This document shows positions 26,149-35,364 of a DNA stretch of 64,000 bases, one piece after another. A model generated the notes under the pieces. The model was not told the DNA's origin. It did not search any database and was given only the letters and a program-made list of their open reading frames with translations. The stretch comes from RH-AL1 sp965277735. GTDB taxonomy: Bacteria > Pseudomonadota > Alphaproteobacteria > Rhizobiales > Beijerinckiaceae. Numbering within the stretch: the stretch's first letter is position 1; every line of letters begins with the position of its first letter. The stretch covers positions 620,001 through 684,000 of the forward strand of contig CBDIDO010000001.1 in NCBI GenBank assembly GCA_965277735.1, written 5' to 3'. Position numbers and translations under genes: made by a program.

Positions 26149-27168
26149 TTAGAGCGTCCGCGCGCGCGGCAACCGCATCGCCTTGGCTTCCGGCGGCGCG
26201 TGCGGAATCTGCCCGGGGTGCGCGTGCGCCTCGGCCGGGCTGCCGGGAATGAACGCGTCGAACGCCGCCCAGAACTGCGCGATGATCGCCTCGCTCTCCA
26301 TGATCACCTGGTGGCGCGCATAGGGGATCGTCATGCAGCGCCCGGCCTTCAGGCGCTGGGCGAACCGCTCGGTCGCCCGCGTGTCGACGATCTTGTCGTC
26401 GGCGGCCGCGATGATCAGGATCGGCGTGAGCACCTCGACGGGGTAGCGCGGGCGCTCGAAGCGCGCCATTAGGCGGCAGGCGCCGGCGAGCCAGCCCAGG
26501 GTCGGCGCACCGACCACGAATTGCGGGAGCGCGCCGATCGCCGCCTCGAGCCGGCGGTATTGCGTGAGATCGGTCGTGAGGATGTTGTCCTCGAAGGTGC
26601 GCAGGACGAAGGCGGAATCCTCGCTGCCGCCGGGAATCAGCATCTGGCCGAGGCCGACGAGAGTCGCGAGGCGGGCGAAGCGCCGTATGGTCGTCTTGGC
26701 GCTGTAGGGGATCCCGATCATCGGGGCGGAGAGCACCATGCGCTCGTAGGGCGAGGTCCCGCTATGGGCCTGGTCGATCAGGATCGCCGCGCCCATCGAA
26801 TGACCGAAGGCGAACCAGGGCTTGCGGGCGACCGGCGTCAGGATCTGGCGCTCGATCGCCTTGAGGTCGCGCCTATAGCCCGCGAACGAGGCGACGTGCC
26901 CGCGCCGGCGCCAGCGGGACTCGCGGTCAGAGGCGCCCTGGCCGCGCCAGTCCCAGGCGACCACGTCGAAGTTGCGCTTCAGCAGCGCAGTGATGACCTC
27001 GTAATATTCCTCGATGAACTCGCTGCGCCCCATGGCGACGATCACCGTGCCGCGCGAGGCACGCGTGGCCCAGCGGGCCGACCGCAGCAGCCGTCCGTCG
27101 CTGGTGCGCACGGTCTGGATGGTCGCGTTGGGAGGGATCGGATTGCCGGGTGTCGCGTAGAGCTCCAT
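26149..27168 (-). CDS. Alpha/beta hydrolase, lysophospholipase (PldB)-like
   Basis: About 339 residues. The nucleophile elbow is GHSMG (AFGHSMGAAIL), the acid lies in IIAAADDKIVD and the His in YARHQVIME, so the Ser-Asp-His triad is complete. The family acts on lysophospholipids or monoacylglycerols at the inner membrane. The ATG at 27168 (MELYATPGN) fits related proteins, which begin similarly; the longer frame upstream does not. A Pro/His-rich C-terminal tail follows the domain. Single gene. Confidence 0.85.
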   Translation of the reverse strand: MELYATPGNPIPPNATIQTVRTSDGRLLRSARWATRASRGTVIVAMGRSEFIEEYYEVITALLKRNFDVVAWDWRGQGASDRESRWRRRGHVASFAGYRRDLKAIERQILTPVARKPWFAFGHSMGAAILIDQAHSGTSPYERMVLSAPMIGIPYSAKTTIRRFARLATLVGLGQMLIPGGSEDSAFVLRTFEDNILTTDLTQYRRLEAAIGALPQFVVGAPTLGWLAGACRLMARFERPRYPVEVLTPILIIAAADDKIVDTRATERFAQRLKAGRCMTIPYARHQVIMESEAIIAQFWAAFDAFIPGSPAEAHAHPGQIPHAPPEAKAMRLPRARTL

Positions 27169-27337
27169 GCGGCTGTGTTTTTCCCATTTTGCCAGTGAAA
27201 GCGAGGCCTTGCGACCGTGCACGGCCGCGCCCACCTAATCCCTGCGCGGTCCAGACGGACGCGCAAAATCTGAACCAGCCCCCGGCCGGCCGTCGGCGAC
27301 CGCGGGCGTCATGTCGCTTCTCCAGGAGGATATGTCT

Positions 27338-27808
27338 ATGCGTCACTACGATCTCTCGCCGCTTTATCGCTCCACCGTCGGCTTCGACCGCCTGTTCTCC
27401 ATGCTGGACCAGGCCTCTGGCGCCGAAGCGGTGGCCGGCTACCCGCCCTACAATATCGAGCGGACCGCCGAGCTTTCCTATCGCATCACCGTTGCCGTCG
27501 CCGGCTTCGCCGAGGGCGACCTCTCGATCGAATCCCGCGAGAACACGCTGACGATCCGGGGCTCGAAGGAGGCTCAGACCGTGTCGGAGCCCAGCAAGCG
27601 GGAGGTCCTGCACCAGGGCATCGCCGCCCGCGCTTTCGAGCGTCGCTTCCAGCTCGCCGACCACGTCACGGTGGAGGGCGCGAGCCTCGAGAACGGGCTG
27701 CTCCACGTCGATCTCGTCCGCGAGATCCCCGAGGCCCAGAAGCCGCGCCAGATCCCGATCGGCAAGGCCGCTGCTAGCCCGAAGGTCGTCGAGCAGTTCG
27801 CCGCGTAA
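27338..27808 (+). CDS. Small heat-shock protein Hsp20 (IbpA type)
   Basis: 156 residues with an alpha-crystallin domain: YNIERTAELSYRITVAVAG at the start and FERRFQLADHVTVEGASLENG near the end, followed by the C-terminal anchor IPI in RQIPIGK. These ATP-independent chaperones hold unfolding proteins. AGGAGG stands eight bases before the ATG at 27338; the ATG at 27332 is too close to it. The gene ends in a strong terminator. No ROSE-type thermosensor could be shown in the leader by eye. Confidence 0.93.
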   Translation: MRHYDLSPLYRSTVGFDRLFSMLDQASGAEAVAGYPPYNIERTAELSYRITVAVAGFAEGDLSIESRENTLTIRGSKEAQTVSEPSKREVLHQGIAARAFERRFQLADHVTVEGASLENGLLHVDLVREIPEAQKPRQIPIGKAAASPKVVEQFAA

Positions 27809-27835
27809 GCCTGCTACGGGTCACTGGAAACGGAA

Positions 27836-27863
27836 AGAGCGCCCTCGGGGGCGCTCTTTTTTT
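27836..27863 (+). terminator. Rho-independent terminator of hsp20
   Basis: AGAGCGCCC (27836-27844) pairs with GGGCGCTCT (27849-27857) around a four-base loop, followed by seven T. Confidence 0.92.
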
Positions 27864-27881
27864 GCGTCGACAGTGAGCCGC

Positions 27882-29321
27882 TTACTGCTGCGCTGGCGGC
27901 TGGGCCTTCGCGTCGTCCTGGGCGGCAGCGACGGCGGTCGACTTGTGCGGATGCGCGTGATGGGCCGCGCGGCGCTTCTTTTTTACGGGCACGAGATCGG
28001 CGCCCTCGGCCGTCTTGCCGCCGGCGTCGACCGGGTATCCGGAGGCGTCCAGGGCCTGAGCGGGCGCGGGCTGACCCTGCGGGTCGGCGGCAGCCTGCTG
28101 CTGCGGTTGCGGGGTGTCCGGCGCTGCTGCCTGCTGAGGCTGGCCTTCGGGCGCGGCGCCGGGCTGTTGCTGCGCGTTGGGCGCCGGCGCCTGGGCGACG
28201 GCCTCCTCGGGCGCATCGTGATGATGGCGGCGCGCGACATGGCGCCTGCGGCTCTTGGCCTTCGGCTCGTCGTCGGCAACGGTGGTCGGCGTCGTCGCGG
28301 GCTGTGCGGCAACAGGTGCTTGCGCCGCGGGGTTCGGCTGGCCGGAGGTCGCCTGGGTGATCGCGGCCTGCGAATCCGCCTGCATCAGGCGCGGATCCTG
28401 TCCGCCCGACGCGTAGGCCTGCGCGGCCGCCGGCTGGTCGAGCGAGGCGAAGACGGTGAACTTGTGATGCTTGCCGCGGCTGCTCTTGGCGTCGGCATCG
28501 CTCTTGTCGAAGGCGGCCACGCGCTCGACCGGCTGCTCGCCGCGCGCGATCGTGGTGGAGCCCCCGTCGTGCTGCCATTTCTTTGGCGGCGCGAGATTGC
28601 CGTGCTTGTCGGCGACGAGCGCGACGGCGTCGCCGGTCTTCCCGTCGGGGAGGCTAGCCGATTGGGCAGCTGCCGCCTGCTGCGGTTGCTGGGCAAGTCC
28701 AGCCGACGGGTCGGCCGAGGCGACCTGCTGGGGCTGCTCGTCACGCTGCATCTGCCGCGGGCCGAACAGGGCGCCGAAGATGCCGGTGTCCTGCGGCGGA
28801 GGCGCCGGGGGCGCGAGATTTGCGACCTGATCGGGATCGTCCGGGACGCCCGACAGCGGCACGGAATCGGCGGTGCGCAGCATGCCGAGCAGGCCGCGCC
28901 GCTTGGCGGTGTCGTAATAGCCGGCTGCATAGAGCCGGACCGCCGCATCCTGGCGCTTGCCGGCGATGAGGAAGGCGTTGGCGAGATAGGGGACCGCGTA
29001 GCGCAGGTTGATCACCGGGTTCAGTAGCTCCTGCGGCGTGCCCTTGAAGCCCATGCTCTTGGCGGTGGGATAGCTGATCTGCATCAGCCCCCAATAGAGG
29101 TGGTTGCGCGCGCGCGGGTTGTACCTGCTCTCGCGCATCACGATCCGGCGCACCAGGCTCTCCGGGATGCCGTGCCGCGCCGCGGACTTGATGATCGCCT
29201 CGTCGAGCGATGCCGGATGCGGCGGCTCCTCAGCGGCCGACGCGCCCGTGCTCGTGGAGACGAGCGCGAGGACGCAGGCGGAGAGGAGGAGCGCGCCGGC
29301 GCGCTTCGAGCGGGACGCCAC
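27882..29321 (-). CDS. Exported lytic transglycosylase (SLT domain) with long disordered tail
   Basis: 479 residues with a signal peptide (ends near ASA|A). The SLT domain covers about 40-170: catalytic E64 in RIVMRESRYNPRA, then YWGLMQISYPTAKSMGF and AAVRLYAAGYY. It cleaves peptidoglycan glycan strands to 1,6-anhydro ends. The C-terminal 300 residues are Ala/Gln/Pro/Lys-rich with basic patches (KSRRRHVARRHHHD, KKKRRAAHH) and look disordered. It begins 2 bp after the stop of the preceding minus-strand gene, so both are one operon. Confidence 0.88.
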   Translation of the reverse strand: MASRSKRAGALLLSACVLALVSTSTGASAAEEPPHPASLDEAIIKSAARHGIPESLVRRIVMRESRYNPRARNHLYWGLMQISYPTAKSMGFKGTPQELLNPVINLRYAVPYLANAFLIAGKRQDAAVRLYAAGYYDTAKRRGLLGMLRTADSVPLSGVPDDPDQVANLAPPAPPPQDTGIFGALFGPRQMQRDEQPQQVASADPSAGLAQQPQQAAAAQSASLPDGKTGDAVALVADKHGNLAPPKKWQHDGGSTTIARGEQPVERVAAFDKSDADAKSSRGKHHKFTVFASLDQPAAAQAYASGGQDPRLMQADSQAAITQATSGQPNPAAQAPVAAQPATTPTTVADDEPKAKSRRRHVARRHHHDAPEEAVAQAPAPNAQQQPGAAPEGQPQQAAAPDTPQPQQQAAADPQGQPAPAQALDASGYPVDAGGKTAEGADLVPVKKKRRAAHHAHPHKSTAVAAAQDDAKAQPPAQQ

Positions 29322-29323
29322 GA

Positions 29324-30616
29324 TCAGTTCTTCTCCTGCGTGGTCTTGCCTTCGTCAGGAGCCGGCGCGGAATAGGGCTCCGGCGGGCTCTGGCGGGTGC
29401 TGCCGGTCGGCGAGGGATCCGGCGTCGTCGAATGGGCGGTCTCGCTCGCGGCGGGCGCGGTCTCGGCGCCAAGGGTCGCAGGCTTGGCGGCCGGCGCCGT
29501 CTCGGGCTTGGCCGCTTCGTCAGCCTTCGGCGCGTCAGCTTTGGACTCTTCGGCTTTCGCCGCATCCGACTTGGGCTCATCGGCCTTCATCGCGTCAGCC
29601 TTTGCCGCATCGGCCTTTGCCGCATCAGCCTTGGGCTCATCGGCCTTCGGGGACGGCGCCATCTCGGCCGGCTTCTCGGCAGTCGGCTTCATCTCGGCCG
29701 GCGCCACCGCGGCACGGGCGGCGGTGGCGGCATCCTCGGCCGCCTTCACCTGCGCGGCGGCCCGCTCCTGCATCGCCTGGGCCTTCTTCAGCTTGGCCTC
29801 GGCGATCGCGAGCGCGCGGCGCTTGGTCTCTTCGGCTCGCGCCTCGTCGCGCTTGGCGTCGGCGATACGCGCCTCTTCGCGGCGCGCTTCTTCGGCCTTG
29901 GCGGCGGCGGCGCGACGCGCGTCAGCCTGGGCGGCGGCGAGCTTGGCCTGCGCCTCGCGGGCCTCCATGGCGCGCTGCTGGGCAACCTGCTTGGCCTCGG
30001 CCTCGGCCTGCTGCGCCTTCATCGCGGCGTCCTTGGCGGCGGCGAGCGCGGCATCGGTGGGCGCGGCGGGGGTCGGGTCGCCCGCGACGGCGGTGGGGGC
30101 CGGCGCCGGCGCTGCGGCGGCGGCCGCTGCGGGCGGCGTGGTGTCCTGCGGCTTGTCCGGCTGGGCGGCAACGATCGGCCCGAGGTCGCGCGCGGCGGCG
30201 ATGAAGCCGTTCGAGGCGTTGAACATCAGCTCGAAGCGATGGCCCGCGCCGTTCTGGGCGGAGGCGAAATAGGCGTGGCCGTGACGACGCGGCATCGAGG
30301 TCAGGTTGTAGCCCTGGCGGGCGGCGAGCCGGCGAATACGCCCGGCGGAGACGAACATCGGGCCGGCGGGGCGATCGCCCCCGTCGCGGCCCCCGGTGTT
30401 TCGGGCGCCGGAGTCGCGGACCGCGGAACGGTCGTGCGCGCGCGCCGACGGAATCGGGCCGCCGCTCGGGTTGCCGTCGAAGGAATAGCCACGCATCGGA
30501 TCGAGCACTTCCGCGTGGATCGTCGTCGCGGACAAAATGCAGACCGTAGCGGTGAGTGCCGCGATACGCGCGAGACGGCTCGTCCGCACCGTGCGGACCA
30601 ACGTGGCATCGTGCAT
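29324..30616 (-). CDS. Exported Ala/Lys/Glu-rich coiled-coil protein
   Basis: About 430 residues from the ATG at 30616, which has GGGGGAG upstream. A membrane/signal segment is followed by a short folded part (about 75-160: RIRRLAARQGYNLTSMPRR, YFASAQNGAGHRFELMFNA), then a long helix rich in Ala, Glu, Arg and Lys (about 190-310) and degenerate repeats of KADEPKADAA type. The composition resembles TolA- or DUF-type periplasmic linkers. It is translationally coupled to the SLT transglycosylase, so a cell-envelope role is likely. Function unknown. Confidence 0.7.
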   Translation of the reverse strand: MHDATLVRTVRTSRLARIAALTATVCILSATTIHAEVLDPMRGYSFDGNPSGGPIPSARAHDRSAVRDSGARNTGGRDGGDRPAGPMFVSAGRIRRLAARQGYNLTSMPRRHGHAYFASAQNGAGHRFELMFNASNGFIAAARDLGPIVAAQPDKPQDTTPPAAAAAAAPAPAPTAVAGDPTPAAPTDAALAAAKDAAMKAQQAEAEAKQVAQQRAMEAREAQAKLAAAQADARRAAAAKAEEARREEARIADAKRDEARAEETKRRALAIAEAKLKKAQAMQERAAAQVKAAEDAATAARAAVAPAEMKPTAEKPAEMAPSPKADEPKADAAKADAAKADAMKADEPKSDAAKAEESKADAPKADEAAKPETAPAAKPATLGAETAPAASETAHSTTPDPSPTGSTRQSPPEPYSAPAPDEGKTTQEKN

Positions 30617-30781
30617 GGAATCTCCCCCGGCAAACCCCTGCCGAAACCCGGCGAACGTCGACACCAAATGGGGCGAAACATTGGTCCACGTAAAGCCCTG
30701 GGACCGCAATTGCCGGTCTGTGGCAAAGCGGCCGCAGTCTCGCGGCGCCCGCGACGATGCACAGGTATCAGAGACGCACGA

Positions 30782-31459
30782 TCAGAGGTGCTCGGGCGCC
30801 GCCTCTGCGGCATCGCCCTTGAGCTCGTGACGCATGATCAAGGGCACCTGCGTGAAGGTGAACAGAAAGATCAGCACCATCGTGCCGGGGAATTTGAACA
30901 GGACCCAGGTGTGCTCAGAGAAGCTGCGCCAGACGAACTCGTTGGCGACGGCGAGCGCCAGGAACATGAAGCCCCAGCGCAGCGTGAGGATGCGCCAGCC
31001 CTCCTCGTCGAGCTTCATCGCCGAGTCGAGCATGATCGGCAGCAGCGGGCGCCCGAAGAGGAGACCGCCGAGCATGCCGCCGCCGAACAGCGCGTAGAGG
31101 ATCGTCGGCTTCATCTTGATGAAGTCGGGGTTCTGGAAATAGAGCGTCAGGCCGCCGAACACGACGACGAGGATCGCGGTCACGAGCGGCATCAGCGGCA
31201 GCTTGCGCGTCTTGATGAACGAGATCGCCAGCGCGATGAGGACGGCGACCATCAGCACGCCGGTCGCGGTGAAGAGGCCCGCCTCCTTGCCCTGCAGGAG
31301 GTGCGCCGGCAACAGCGGACGCATCAGCGGCTCGAACAGCTTCGGCCGGAAGTTGGCGAAGAAGAAGAGCAGCAGCGGGCCCATCTCGAGTGCGAACTTG
31401 AGCGCGGGCGAGATCGTGCGTGCCGGCACGACGCCGGGCTTGTCCGTGATCTGGTCCAT
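30782..31459 (-). CDS. yciB: Septation protein A / inner-membrane protein YciB
   Basis: 225 residues with five to six membrane helices and the IspZ/YciB signatures ALEMGPLLLFFFANFR near the start, FGGLTLYFQNPDFIKMKPT in the middle and GWRILTLRWGFMFLALAVANE. YciB takes part in septum formation and envelope integrity. The normal length is about 180; this form has longer termini, as in other Alphaproteobacteria. Confidence 0.92.
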   Translation of the reverse strand: MDQITDKPGVVPARTISPALKFALEMGPLLLFFFANFRPKLFEPLMRPLLPAHLLQGKEAGLFTATGVLMVAVLIALAISFIKTRKLPLMPLVTAILVVVFGGLTLYFQNPDFIKMKPTILYALFGGGMLGGLLFGRPLLPIMLDSAMKLDEEGWRILTLRWGFMFLALAVANEFVWRSFSEHTWVLFKFPGTMVLIFLFTFTQVPLIMRHELKGDAAEAAPEHL

Positions 31460-31532
31460 GCGCCTACCTCTCAGATGACAGGGACCGCGGCAAGACCCCT
31501 CATGGCGCCCGTCCGGCCGGGCCGCGGTGGCG

Positions 31533-32393
31533 TCAGAACGTCTTCGTCTCGCCGGGCTGCATCACCTCGATCTTCGTCGAGATGTTCGGCCCCATGGCGT
31601 GGATCAGCTCTGCCGGCGTGCCCTTCAGCTGCGGCGTGGTGCCGTAATGCATCGGGATCGCGAACCGCGGGCGCAGGTAGGCGCGCAGGGCGTAGGCGGC
31701 GGTCTCCGGGTCCATCGTGTAATTGCCGCCGATCGGGATCATCACGAGGTCGGGGTGGTACATCTCCGCGATGAGCCGCATGTCGCTGAACACCGCCGTA
31801 TCGCCCATGTGATAGATGGTGAAGCCATTCTCCAGGCGGATGACGAAGCCGACCGGCTCGCCGCCGGGATAACTCATCGGCTTGCCGGTGAACGGGTTCA
31901 CGTGCAGGAACTCGGACGAATGGTCCGCGTGCACCATCACGATCGAGATGCCCGGGCCGAGCGGCGTCACGGTGCCCCCCTTGTTCATTTTGGGCGCGTG
32001 CGCGGCATCGAGCAGCCCCAGCGTCGTGAACGTGTCGGTGAGGCCGGCGGGGGCGATGACCCTTGCATCGTTCATCCGCGACAGATCGAACGTGTCGCCG
32101 ACGTGGTCGAGATGGCCGTGCGTCACCAGGATCAGGTCGAGATGGCCCAATCGTTTGAGATTCTTCCATTCCGGCGGCGTCTTCGGGTTCTGCGTGACGA
32201 ACGGGTCGATCATGATGACCTTGCCGCCGGGCGTCGTGATCCGCATCGCCGACTGGCCGAGCCAGGTGATCTCGGTGCCGCGGGCGGCCGCCTTCGGATC
32301 GGGCTCTTCCGCACTGGCATTGCACGCGATAAACGCGCTCACAACGAGGACGAGAAGAGCCGCGAGGGCACGACAAGGTTGCAGCATCGGCAT
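31533..32393 (-). CDS. Exported metallo-beta-lactamase-fold hydrolase (UPF0173-like)
   Basis: 286 residues from the ATG at 32393, preceded by GAGGAG. A signal peptide (ALLVLVVSAFIACNASA|E) directs export. Metal-binding motif THGHLDHVGD, then MVHADHSSEF, IYHMGDTAVF and PMHYGTT supply the remaining ligands. The arrangement matches UPF0173 L-type hydrolases, which are usually cytoplasmic; a signal peptide is less common. Substrate unknown. Confidence 0.85.
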   Translation of the reverse strand: MPMLQPCRALAALLVLVVSAFIACNASAEEPDPKAAARGTEITWLGQSAMRITTPGGKVIMIDPFVTQNPKTPPEWKNLKRLGHLDLILVTHGHLDHVGDTFDLSRMNDARVIAPAGLTDTFTTLGLLDAAHAPKMNKGGTVTPLGPGISIVMVHADHSSEFLHVNPFTGKPMSYPGGEPVGFVIRLENGFTIYHMGDTAVFSDMRLIAEMYHPDLVMIPIGGNYTMDPETAAYALRAYLRPRFAIPMHYGTTPQLKGTPAELIHAMGPNISTKIEVMQPGETKTF

Positions 32394-33238
32394 CGTACAT
32401 CTCCTCGTAGACCGGGCGGACGCGCCCGAGACCAGCGCCATTAACCAAAAGTGGTAGGCTTCCCGTGCGGCACACGCAGGTCGGCCGGCCGGGTCGGCTT
32501 TTATGCTACACCACGGATCGGGAGGGGGTCCCCCGGCGTTCCTGCTCGGTCAAATTCACGTCAGGATTTCCTCATCGAACTCAGACGCTTACGATCAAAG
32601 CCGCGATCAACCGTCACACGGCTGTAACTAACGATGGCGCGATCTTTTAAGGCTTTCGTTTATGTTGCAGTCAGGCCACATCCAGATTCCAGGCACGAGT
32701 CCCGCGGCAGACGAGCGCGATTCCAGAGGCTTAGTTTCGTCAAGCCTTTTGCCTGAGCGTTTCTTGCCGCTCAAAATGCATGAAAGGTGTATGTCGGATT
32801 TGCGAACGCCGCTTGCCGAGTTCGGCGGCTATGTTAGTGTCTAGCCACGGTCGAACGCCGCCGCGGGTAGATACGTCGGAGCGTGAGATCGCCCACCATG
32901 AGTGAGAACGCCGTCACGTCGCCAAATGGCGCGCGGGAGTCGTTTGACCTCATGTTAAAGGCCTCAGGTGGGTGCGGCCAACGGGAAGGAAGTGGTAGCG
33001 ATGGAACGGCAAATCGGGCTCCCCGTCTCTTGCAGCATCGGTGCCCTCGTCCTGCTCCGCCGCGCCATGTCTCCGCCCGTGTTCTCGCCGCCTCCTACCG
33101 GCTCGAGCGGGGCCGCCGTCTAGACCGGCGCCGCTCGCCTTACTCCTTCTTCCAAATCCAAGACACGCTCGTCGCACGATTCTGCGCGATGGGAACGTGC
33201 GTTCCAGTTCCCGATTTCTGTGCCGTTGAGAGTGGTCG
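32394..33238. other. Long non-coding region upstream of dnaA
   Basis: 845 bp without a gene I can support. A 120-codon plus frame from 32883 lacks conserved features. I searched by eye for DnaA boxes (TTATNCACA and close variants) and found no convincing cluster, so an origin cannot be claimed. There is a GGGGGTCCCCC palindrome near 32524 and an AT-richer stretch at 32560-32680. It should contain the dnaA promoter. Confidence 0.5.
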
Positions 33239-34780
33239 ATGTTGAAGCCGATGACCAATGTCTGCATGCCGTCGCGAGACCGGGAGCCCAACGCCATGGC
33301 TGTTTCCGCCAAGACCGATGATGTTTGGGATCGTATTTGTCGTCGTCTGCGCGCCGAGCTCGGCGAGGACGTGTTCACGTCGTGGTTCGGGCGGCTCGAG
33401 CTCGATTCCATCGCGGGTCACATCGCCCAGCTCAGCGTTCCGACGAAGTTCCTGAAGAGCTGGATCCAGTCGCATTATCTCGATCGCATGCTCGCCGTGA
33501 TCGCCTCCGAGGTCGTCGAGGTGAAGGGCCTGTCGATCGTCGTGCGATCGTCGTCGCGCCCGGCGATCGGGCGTCCGCAGGCGTTCCAGGGCCAGCTCGG
33601 TCGCCCCGACGGCAACGGCTCGACGCCGTCGGTACCGGCACTCGGCGCGTTGTCGCATCACATGAATGCCGCCACGAGCGGGTCTCTCGATCGCAGCCGC
33701 GCGCCACAGCGCGACGGTGCCGCCGAGGCCGACTCGCTGGGCGGCTCGCCGCTCGACAAGCGCATGACCTTCGACACGTTCCATATCGGCCGCTCGAACC
33801 AGCTTGCGCATTCGGCCGCGCATCGCGTAGCGACGGCAAATCCGGGCGAGACGCTGCATTACAACCCGCTCTACATCCATGCCTCCGTCGGCCTCGGCAA
33901 GACGCACCTGCTGCAGGCGGTCGCGCATGCCGTGACGGCCTCGAAGCGCCGCGTCATCTATCTGACGGCGGAAAAGTTCATGTACGGCTTCGTGATGGCG
34001 TTGAAGGCGCAGACCTCGCTCGCCTTCAAGGAGCGTCTGCGCGGCATCGACGTGCTCATCATCGACGACGTGCAGTTCCTGCAGGGCAAGTCGATCCAGG
34101 CCGAGTTCTGCCACACCATCAACGCGCTCATCGATGCGCGAAAGCAGATCGTGATCGCAGCGGACAGACCGCCGGCGGACCTCGAGAGCCTGGAGGAGCG
34201 TGTGCGCTCTAGGCTCTCGGGCGGCCTTGCCGTCGAGATCGGTGCCCTCGACGAGGCATTGCGCGTGCGCATGCTCGAGTCGCGCATCGCCACCGTCCGC
34301 ACCAACGTGCCGACCTTCGATGTCTCGCCCGCGGTCATCGCCTACGTCGCCTCGGTGATCCAGACCAACGGCCGCGATCTCGACGGGGCGGTCAATCGTT
34401 TGATGGCCCACGCGTCGCTCACGCACTCGACCCTGACGGTCGAGACGGCGGAGGTGGCGATCCGCGATCTCGTCCGCACCCGTGAGCCCAAGCGCGTCAA
34501 GATCGAGGACATCCAGAAGCTCGTCGCGACGCATTACAACGTGAGCCGCGCCGACATCCTCTCGTCGCGCCGCACCGCCAACGTCGTGCGCCCGCGCCAG
34601 ATCGCGATGTATCTGTCCAAGGTGCTGACGCTACGCAGCCTGCCGGAGATCGGCCGGCGCTTCGGGGGTCGCGACCACACGACGGTGCTGCATGCGGTCC
34701 GCAAGATCGAGGGCTTGACCGGCAGCGACCGCACGCTGCAGGACGAGGTCGAGCTCCTGAAGCGGATGCTGCTGGATTAG
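33239..34780 (+). CDS. dnaA: Chromosomal replication initiator protein DnaA
   Basis: 513 residues. Domain I is near DVWDRICRRLRAELGEDVF; the AAA+ domain has Walker A GLGKTH (about 218-223) and Walker B VLIIDDVQF (about 271-279); the DNA-binding domain IV has GGRDHTTVLHAVRKIE (about 475-490). DnaA-ATP opens oriC. The ATG at 33239 is the longest start; ATG at 33251 or 33296 would also give a full protein. Unusually, the next genes are ruvC-ruvA rather than dnaN-recF. Confidence 0.95.
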   Translation: MLKPMTNVCMPSRDREPNAMAVSAKTDDVWDRICRRLRAELGEDVFTSWFGRLELDSIAGHIAQLSVPTKFLKSWIQSHYLDRMLAVIASEVVEVKGLSIVVRSSSRPAIGRPQAFQGQLGRPDGNGSTPSVPALGALSHHMNAATSGSLDRSRAPQRDGAAEADSLGGSPLDKRMTFDTFHIGRSNQLAHSAAHRVATANPGETLHYNPLYIHASVGLGKTHLLQAVAHAVTASKRRVIYLTAEKFMYGFVMALKAQTSLAFKERLRGIDVLIIDDVQFLQGKSIQAEFCHTINALIDARKQIVIAADRPPADLESLEERVRSRLSGGLAVEIGALDEALRVRMLESRIATVRTNVPTFDVSPAVIAYVASVIQTNGRDLDGAVNRLMAHASLTHSTLTVETAEVAIRDLVRTREPKRVKIEDIQKLVATHYNVSRADILSSRRTANVVRPRQIAMYLSKVLTLRSLPEIGRRFGGRDHTTVLHAVRKIEGLTGSDRTLQDEVELLKRMLLD

Positions 34781-34784
34781 CACT

Positions 34785-34826
34785 CCGTCATTCCGAATCT
34801 CCGCTTCGCTCCGTCCGGAATGACGG
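34785..34826. repeat. 11-bp inverted repeat between dnaA and ruvC
   Basis: CCGTCATTCCG (34785-34795) pairs with CGGAATGACGG (34816-34826). Hairpins of the GTCATTCCGG type are dispersed intergenic repeats in many Alphaproteobacteria. No T-run follows, so it may only weakly end dnaA transcription. Confidence 0.6.
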
Positions 34827-34845
34827 GCCGCAGATCAAAGGTTCG

Positions 34846-35364
34846 ATGCAAAAACTCGACCCGGTTCGTATCATCGGCATCGATCCGGGTCTCCGCACGA
34901 CGGGCTGGGGCGTGATCGAGACGCAGGGCTCGCGCCTCACCTTCATCGCCTGCGGCGCCGTGGGCTCCAACGCCGGCGACAGTCTCGCGGTGCGGCTGCG
35001 CAGCCTGCATGACGGGCTCGCCGCGATCATCGCCGCGCATGGGCCGCACGAGGCCGCGGTCGAGGAGACATTCGTCAATCGCGATCCGCAATCGGCGCTG
35101 AAGCTCGGGCAGGCGCGCGGCGTCGCGCTGCTGGTGCCGGCCCTCGCCGGCCTGCCCGTTGCGGAATATGCCGCGAACCTGGTCAAGAAGACCGTGACGG
35201 GTGCGGGTCACGCCGAAAAGACGCAGGTGCAGATGATGGTGAAAGTGCTCCTCCCGCGCTGCGAGCTGGCCGGCGCCGACGCAGCGGATGCGCTCGCGGT
35301 GGCGATCACGCATGCCCAGCACCGCGGCGCCGCGCGGCGGCTCGCCGAGCAGGCCGCGCGATGA
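34846..35364 (+). CDS. ruvC: Holliday junction resolvase RuvC
   Basis: 172 residues. Catalytic acids are visible: D13 in IIGIDPGLRTTGWG, Glu in AAVEETFVN, and the Asp pair in GADAADALAVAITH. It cuts Holliday junctions made during recombination and works with the RuvAB motor. Its stop overlaps the ruvA ATG (ATGA), so the two are translationally coupled. Confidence 0.96.
   Translation: MQKLDPVRIIGIDPGLRTTGWGVIETQGSRLTFIACGAVGSNAGDSLAVRLRSLHDGLAAIIAAHGPHEAAVEETFVNRDPQSALKLGQARGVALLVPALAGLPVAEYAANLVKKTVTGAGHAEKTQVQMMVKVLLPRCELAGADAADALAVAITHAQHRGAARRLAEQAAR

Noticed and set aside
29210..31774. 854-codon plus-strand frame, largest in its area
   Set aside because: It is the mirror of the Ala/Lys-rich gene and yciB on the minus strand; composition is Arg/Gly/Ala-rich with no conserved motif, as GC-rich antisense frames are.
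32394..33238. Chromosomal origin upstream of dnaA
   Set aside because: No convincing cluster of DnaA boxes by eye; skew analysis needs the whole genome.
32883..33245. 120-codon plus frame before dnaA
   Set aside because: Arg/Pro/Ser-rich without conserved pattern, overlaps the dnaA start; treated as leader sequence.
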